Of a stretch of 64,000 nucleotides of DNA, positions 59,811-64,000 are shown piece by piece; position 1 is the stretch's first letter; each line of letters starts with the position of its first letter. The position numbers were made by a program, and so were the translations under genes. Source of the stretch: Deltaproteobacteria bacterium (lineage in GTDB: Bacteria; Myxococcota; JADLHZ01); assembly GCA_020848545.1 (NCBI GenBank), contig JADLHZ010000085.1:159293-223292 (forward strand). Direction: 5' to 3'. The notes below the pieces were generated by a model. The model saw only the letters and a program-made list of their open reading frames with translations, searched no databases and was not told where the DNA came from.

Positions 59811-60317
59811 ATGTGCTTGGATCCAGTCGTGGCGAACGACGGCGAAGACGAGAGCATCCGCTGGGCGACGAAGCTGAAGGGCGGACAGTCGGCGCCGTCC
59901 GGTGCGACGAAGGACCTCATGCGCCGTGCGCGGCAGATCAACCCGGCGCTGGCTGCAAAGGGCTCGACGACCGAGCTCTTCAACGAAATGAAGAGCGCCG
60001 AGAGCGCGCCATCGCCTGCGAAGGCAAAGGGCGCGCCGACGGCCGATCTCGTCACCGAGCTCGATGCCTTGCAGCGTTGGCATCGTGACGAAAAGAATCG
60101 AATCGGTCACGAAATCGAGGCGCTGCAGCGGCAAGCGCAGCAGGTGACGCCCGCGGCCCTCGAGAAGCTGATGGATCTCATCTTGGCCATCGATCCCAAC
60201 ATGACCAGCCCGCAGACGCAGGAGATGCTGCGCGCGCAAGCGCCTTTCCTGGCGGAGATCGGCTTCTCCGTGCGCAAGCTCATCGACCGCAAGTTGAAGA
60301 AGAAGTCGGGCCGTTGA
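59811..60317 (+). CDS. Hypothetical helical protein (168 aa)
   Basis: A protein from ATG 59811 (GTG 59829 is an alternative), divergent from the large paralogue genes. Basic and helical: a 70-residue flexible N-terminal part (WATKLKGGQSAPSGATKDLM) is followed by coiled-coil-like helices (VTELDALQRWHRDEKNRIGH, then EIEALQRQAQQVTPAALEKL) and a Lys-rich end (IDRKLKKKSGR). No signal or known motif. By position it may belong to the same system as the paralogues. Confidence 0.55.
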   Translation: MCLDPVVANDGEDESIRWATKLKGGQSAPSGATKDLMRRARQINPALAAKGSTTELFNEMKSAESAPSPAKAKGAPTADLVTELDALQRWHRDEKNRIGHEIEALQRQAQQVTPAALEKLMDLILAIDPNMTSPQTQEMLRAQAPFLAEIGFSVRKLIDRKLKKKSGR

Positions 60318-60363
60318 TCCCTTCGGCCTGCCGCTTTCCGCGACGCTCGAGCGCGCTGTTCGC

Positions 60364-61347
60364 TCACGCCCGGCGCGTCATCACGATTGAGCCGTCGGCG
60401 GCGATCGTTCCAAGGAACGTGAAGGGTGGCAGTGACACCATTTGCGCGAAGCCGCCTGCCGACGCTTGCGCGGTGAACGAGAACTCGAGCGGACCGTCAC
60501 CTTCTTGAGAGTAGCTGAGCGTCGACCAATCGGGATGGTAGATCGCCGACTGTCGGGGCGGAAACTGCTCCGCGAAGGCGGCCATGATCGCCTGCTCACG
60601 CGCCATCCCGTCGCTCTCCGCCTTCGAAGGAATCCGCGTCGTCGAAGGATGCTTGATGGTCGTCGCCGTCTGCTCTTTTATTTTCGCCAGCAGGCGGTCG
60701 AGCCCGGCGGCGACTTCCGGAGACGCTCCTTTCTGGTACTTGCGCACAAGGCCGCGGAGATCGGTGAGCTCTCTTGCCGTGAGCGCGCGCGCCGCTGAGC
60801 GGTCTTGACGAAACACCTGCGTCGTCAGGTCGAGCGGATGTCCCGCCGCCCAGCGCACGCTGAAGTACTGCGAGCGGCTGAGCTCACCGCTCAGCTCGAG
60901 CGCGCTGCGTCGCTCGCGAAAACCGGTCACGAGCGCGCGCTTGAAGTCGACGTTCGCCGGCGGCTCGTTCGCGGCGCGCGGGTTCAGCTGGCCCCGCGCC
61001 ATGGCGACGACGACCGGATCGGGAAATGGTGTCGTCGGAAGCTCGACCGGCGCGCTTTCGGCGAGCTCGATGAGCACGGGAACCGCGAAGTCGAGCTTGG
61101 CGAGAAGTGCGTTGATCGCTTTCTCGATCTCGGCCTTCGTGTACTGGCTGTCGGCTTTGCAGCGTACGACCAGACCCTCGAACGCACCCACCCTTCCGAC
61201 GTCGATCGACAGCACCTCGTCCTGCGGCAGCAAGACCTCGGTGAAGTGACCCTTGTCGATGAGCGAGGCCAATTCGCGCTGGGCCTGTTTCGCGTCTGTC
61301 GTTCGAATCGAATGCGGAGGGACTTGGTTCTTGTTGGTGATTTCCAT
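60364..61347 (-). CDS. Hypothetical protein (327 aa)
   Basis: A soluble-looking protein from ATG 61347 (MEITNKNQVPPHSIRTTDAK). The first 130 residues are mixed alpha/beta (ASLIDKGHFTEVLLPQDEVL; AEIEKAINALLAKLDFAVPV), the middle is helical, and the last 90 are beta-rich with aromatic residues (IYHPDWSTLSYSQEGDGPLE; FTFLGTIAADGSIVMTRRA). No signal peptide or recognised domain. It is convergent with the 168-residue orphan and follows a STAS-like gene on the same strand. Confidence 0.6.
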   Translation of the reverse strand: MEITNKNQVPPHSIRTTDAKQAQRELASLIDKGHFTEVLLPQDEVLSIDVGRVGAFEGLVVRCKADSQYTKAEIEKAINALLAKLDFAVPVLIELAESAPVELPTTPFPDPVVVAMARGQLNPRAANEPPANVDFKRALVTGFRERRSALELSGELSRSQYFSVRWAAGHPLDLTTQVFRQDRSAARALTARELTDLRGLVRKYQKGASPEVAAGLDRLLAKIKEQTATTIKHPSTTRIPSKAESDGMAREQAIMAAFAEQFPPRQSAIYHPDWSTLSYSQEGDGPLEFSFTAQASAGGFAQMVSLPPFTFLGTIAADGSIVMTRRA

Positions 61348-61418
61348 ACCAACAGTATCTGCCGACGCTGAAGCGAGTGTGTGTGCGTTTCGAGCGCGCG
61401 CCGGCCGGGTCGACCGCT

Positions 61419-61748
61419 TCAGGTTGGCGGCCGCCACGCCGCCTGCAGCTGCAGAATGCGTGGCTCGAGCGTCGCGACCTCGGCGCGATTGGCGCCAATG
61501 AAGGTCGACGCCGTGAGCAGTGCCACGAGCATGCGCCGGCGTTTCATGATCGCCGTCAATCTCGCGCGTTGCGCCGCGGTCGGTGCTCCCCCTTCGCTCG
61601 TCACGATGACGCGAACGTCCTCACCTCGCGGCCACTCCCCGTACTCTTTGAGCAAGGCGTCCCACTCGGCGTCAGGCGGGTTTTCCGTTCCATGCGAAGC
61701 GATCAAGAAGCGACCCGACTTTTCCTGGACGACCGTCTTCCCTTTCAT
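61419..61748 (-). CDS. STAS/SpoIIAA-like small protein
   Basis: A 109-residue protein whose first two-thirds match a small STAS/SpoIIAA-like family common in myxobacteria: RFLIASHGTENPPDAEWDAL, then VRVIVTSEGGAPTAAQRARL and MLVALLTASTFIGANRAEVA. The usual C-terminal helix that completes the fold appears shortened (LEPRILQLQAAWRPPT). STAS domains bind phosphoproteins, nucleotides or kinases. It lies upstream of the 327-residue orphan gene on the same strand. Confidence 0.6.
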   Translation of the reverse strand: MKGKTVVQEKSGRFLIASHGTENPPDAEWDALLKEYGEWPRGEDVRVIVTSEGGAPTAAQRARLTAIMKRRRMLVALLTASTFIGANRAEVATLEPRILQLQAAWRPPT

Positions 61749-61898
61749 GAGAACGGGTTTTCACCTAATGTCTTGCGGCGTGCAACACCTCGCGCGCGTG
61801 CGCAGCGAATTCGCACGAAGCGCCTCGCGTGCAAGGTCGAGCGACCACGCGCCGAGGTGGTACTCGGCGCCGCTCCGCGGGCGGGCGGGCACCGCTCA

Positions 61899-62408
61899 TC
61901 ACTTCTGAAGGTAGACCACTTCGACCTTGCCGTTGGCGAAGACGCCGTTCATGGCGGCGAGCCCAGCCGCAACAGCGCGCAAGTAGTTGACGACGACGGC
62001 GAGGCGATCGCGCTCCCAGTCGCTGATCTCTGCAGCGTCGTAAGCGATGGGAATCTCCTCTTCGAGCTCGGACAGCGCTTGGGCGAAGGACGTCACGAGC
62101 TCCGCCATCTCAGCGGCGGTGATGTCGGCGCCGTAGCCGTTGTACTGCATGCGCAGGAGAAGCGCTCGGGCGTCCTCCGAACTGAGCCCCGCCGCGTCGG
62201 CCAAGCCGCGCGCGTCGAGACCTTTCTTGACGACGTCGTGTGCGTTCGGCACCGGAAAGCGAAACACGGACGGCGTCGGCGGTGTCAAACCGGCCGACCA
62301 CGCTTTTCCAAGCGCGCCCCTATTGGCAAGCAGAACACTGTCTTTCTTGTCCTTGTAGTTGATTGCGGTCGGGAAGTTGGGAGAAAGCTTCGATACGGGG
62401 GTTGCCAT
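61899..62408 (-). CDS. Hypothetical protein (169 aa)
   Basis: A protein from ATG 62408 (MATPVSKLSPNFPTAINYKD). After a 55-residue flexible N-terminus it is helical (DARALLLRMQYNGYGADITA, then EMAELVTSFAQALSELEEEI and ERDRLAVVVNYLRAVAAGLA). No signal or known motif. The much longer open frame on this strand (to 63107) is mostly the shadow of other genes. Last member of the orphan block. Confidence 0.58.
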   Translation of the reverse strand: MATPVSKLSPNFPTAINYKDKKDSVLLANRGALGKAWSAGLTPPTPSVFRFPVPNAHDVVKKGLDARGLADAAGLSSEDARALLLRMQYNGYGADITAAEMAELVTSFAQALSELEEEIPIAYDAAEISDWERDRLAVVVNYLRAVAAGLAAMNGVFANGKVEVVYLQK

Positions 62409-62541
62409 GGTTGTTTTCCTCAACCGTCTTATCGGCCCCGCGATGCCCGCTGGCCTTCCGCTCGCTGAATTCGCACGCCATCGCCCTCGGTGAGCGCAAC
62501 GCCTCTTTCGCTCTGCACCCCGAGTCGTTATGTTCGCCTGA

Positions 62542-62883
62542 GTGAACACCACGCGCTGGCAGCGAGCCCTGGGGCGAGGCGCGGGCGTTGCCGCAACCGG
62601 CGCCGCGCTGAGCTTTGTCGTCGTGGCCGCCGGTTCAGGCGGTCGGCTGCCGTGGCGCCCCGTGCTGGCATCGGCCAACACCGCGATGACTTGCTTCGCT
62701 CTGGCGCTCGCCGCCTTTTCCTCGGGCTTGTGCGCGACGGGAGTGCTGGCGCGCATTCGCCAGGGACGGCACGCCGGCGGAAGCGGGACGGCCATCGTGG
62801 TCGGCCTCTTGGGCATCGTTCTCGGCGCCGCCGTCGCCGCCCTGGGCGTGGTCGTCGACGCCAGTGCGGCGAACCGGGGTTGA
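62542..62883 (+). CDS. Small three-helix membrane protein
   Basis: A 113-residue protein from GTG 62542. Hydrophobic segments at about 14-31 (GVAATGAALSFVVVAAGS), 45-65 (ANTAMTCFALALAAFSSGLC) and 80-105 (SGTAIVVGLLGIVLGAAVAA). No family recognised; it stands between two minus-strand genes. Confidence 0.5.
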   Translation: MNTTRWQRALGRGAGVAATGAALSFVVVAAGSGGRLPWRPVLASANTAMTCFALALAAFSSGLCATGVLARIRQGRHAGGSGTAIVVGLLGIVLGAAVAALGVVVDASAANRG

Positions 62884-62940
62884 TCGCGCGGAATCGCGCA
62901 CCTCCAAAAGAACAGAGTGCGTGCGAATGTGGCGCCAAGA

Positions 62941-63750
62941 TCAGAGTGGCTCGCACTGAATCCAATCGATCGCGAGGTCGGCGGCCGAGAATTCGGCGAC
63001 CACCTTCTTCGGATCGCTGAGCATGCGCACGCCGCGCGGGTGCCACGACTTCGGCACGGGCAGGCCGGCGGTTTCGGCGTCGCGGCAGACCAAGTGTGGA
63101 TCGACAAGTGCGGTCGTCTCGCAAGCGTGGCGGGCGATCGCGGCGTCGATCGCAGCGAGTGCCGAAGCGCGATCGGCGGCCACGATCACGCCGAAGTGCG
63201 ACTCGGCGTTCTTGTTGTCCTGCATCGGCCGCGATGGATCCCACTGCTCAAACGTCGCATCGAGCGTCACCGGCACCCACGCCGACCTCTTCACTTCGTC
63301 GAGCGACACGAGCACGAGGAAGTCCGTCGTGTGATCGCATGGCGTGCCGCTCCAATCGTCGCACACGGACCAAGCGAGCAAGTGGTACGCGAAGAGCTTC
63401 TTGCCCGCCGGCGCGCGATCGATCCGCAGCCACGGGCCGGTCACGCGATGCGTCTGTTCGAGACGCTCCAGGCGCGACGCGAAGGCTTCCGTCTTCTTTT
63501 CGAGCTCGACTCGGTCCTGAGCCAAAGCGACGTCGCCCTTTTCGACCGCCGCGCGCGATTCCTCATCGGATTCTAGACCGACGAGCTCGCGCGAATAGTC
63601 GTAGGTCAGGTCGAGCTCACACGGCGGCTTCAGCACGTCGATCGTGACGCACTCAGATCGCGCCTTCGTCTTGCAGGCGTGGACGAGCTGCAGCGAAACG
63701 GGCTTCGCCGCGACCGCGAAGATCACGAACCACGCGCTAGAGAGCGTCAC
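62941..63750 (-). CDS. Hypothetical exported protein
   Basis: A 269-residue protein; GTG 63750 opens a signal-like stretch (TLSSAWFVIFAVAAKPVSLQ). A helical, coiled-coil-like region (KGDVALAQDRVELEKKTEAF) is followed by an alpha/beta part (FLVLVSLDEVKRSAWVPVTL; GVIVAADRASALAAIDAAIA) and the C-terminal ending EFSAADLAIDWIQCEPL. Six Cys could form disulfides. The start overlaps the stop of a truncated tandem paralogue whose last residues read AFSADDLAIDWSECDAL. No family recognised. Confidence 0.62.
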   Translation of the reverse strand: MTLSSAWFVIFAVAAKPVSLQLVHACKTKARSECVTIDVLKPPCELDLTYDYSRELVGLESDEESRAAVEKGDVALAQDRVELEKKTEAFASRLERLEQTHRVTGPWLRIDRAPAGKKLFAYHLLAWSVCDDWSGTPCDHTTDFLVLVSLDEVKRSAWVPVTLDATFEQWDPSRPMQDNKNAESHFGVIVAADRASALAAIDAAIARHACETTALVDPHLVCRDAETAGLPVPKSWHPRGVRMLSDPKKVVAEFSAADLAIDWIQCEPL

Positions 63751-63823
63751 ACTCGCTCCAATCGATCGCGAGGTCGTCGGCCGAAAAGGCAGCGACCACA
63801 AAAGCGGACCACACGGCTAGCTG
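63737..63823 (-). pseudogene. 3' remnant of a tandem paralogue of the adjacent exported-protein gene
   Basis: An open stretch of 28 codons ending in TAG (63739-63737), with an in-frame TGA directly upstream (63826-63824) and no start. Its end (FSADDLAIDWSECDAL) aligns with the last residues of the neighbouring gene (FSAADLAIDWIQCEPL). The DNA is nearly identical over about 30 bases (TCCAATCGATCGCGAGGTCG on the plus strand, at about 62957 and 63756). The rest of the copy is absent, so this is probably a deletion remnant of a duplicated gene. Confidence 0.6.
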
Positions 63824-64000
63824 TCACGACTCGACAACCGCCGGCCACGCCATTTGTCAGGGGTTGTGCGCCACCTAGCCCGCATCATTCATGAGTTCAA
63901 CCGGAGTGCGTGGTCGAGAGCTCGAGTACAGCGCTGGCGTCCTCGCGCAGCCGGCGCTCGCCTCCCCATCGTGCAATTTGGCGCGACCGTGCCCTCCCTC
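63824..64000. other. No gene recognised at window end
   Basis: I see no supported gene, RNA or clear repeat here. It may be the spacer left by the deletion of the tandem paralogue or the start of a gene beyond the window. Confidence 0.4.

Noticed and set aside
61899..63107. 402-residue open frame on the minus strand
   Set aside because: Its first 233 codons are a low-complexity shadow opposite other genes; the protein-like part begins at ATG 62408.

Overview
The window is GC-rich and densely coded on both strands. It looks like a chromosome segment from a Myxococcota (myxobacteria-type) bacterium. The signs are an MglA-type GTPase with the family's TVPG box, Hanks-type Ser/Thr kinases, an FHA-domain sigma54 activator, a CSLREA/DUF4215-type surface protein and three proteins ending in a MYXO-CTERM-like tail (Gly-Cys, hydrophobic stretch, Arg cluster). 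I recognised no rRNA, tRNA, CRISPR array or intact insertion sequence.

Layout. 1-3.5 kb (minus): start of a chemotaxis-receptor-like protein, then an overlapping set of MglA-like GTPase, PocR-type histidine kinase and thiL. 3.6-8.8 kb: small accessory genes, including a three-gene cassette led by a TIGR04255 family protein. 8.9-14.7 kb (minus): a tightly overlapping run of yacG, an LpoA/ABC-receptor-like lipoprotein, a zinc-motif-less M50 protease homologue, a DinG/XPD-type helicase and a lipoprotein. 14.7-19.7 kb: M20 deacylase, astA, astD and a Yip1-thioredoxin fusion in one overlapping operon. 19.8-26.9 kb: a beta-propeller lipoprotein behind a consensus sigma54 promoter, glmS, a GH18 glycosidase, a methyltransferase and a START-like protein. 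27-30.3 kb (minus): NfeD-like protein and two flotillins. 30.4-31.7 kb: a Ser/Thr kinase.

31.8-38.0 kb is the most striking part: four overlapping genes that could form a complete electron path from cytosol to cell surface. They encode an inner-membrane ferredoxin-flavoprotein-diheme cytochrome b fusion, a 20-heme and a 10-heme periplasmic cytochrome c, and an outer-membrane beta-barrel. A low-GC leader then precedes a class II ribonucleotide reductase (38.5-41.2 kb), followed by an ankyrin protein.

42.6-62.4 kb is an accessory block: a FGE/SUMF1-like lipoprotein, a transposase-derived DNA-binding protein, the FHA-sigma54 activator, a beta-helix surface protein, a pseudokinase-kinase-PEGA protein, and many orphan genes. 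Among the orphans are two large paralogues (55.6-59.7 kb) that share a C-terminal amphipathic motif and sit next to two TPR proteins, an arrangement like secretion-system substrates with their chaperones. The window ends in a small exported-protein gene with the remnant of a tandem paralogue beside it.

Gene starts were re-chosen using Shine-Dalgarno sequences, stop/start overlaps and signal peptides. Many operons here use GTGA/ATGA overlaps, and GTG and TTG starts are common.
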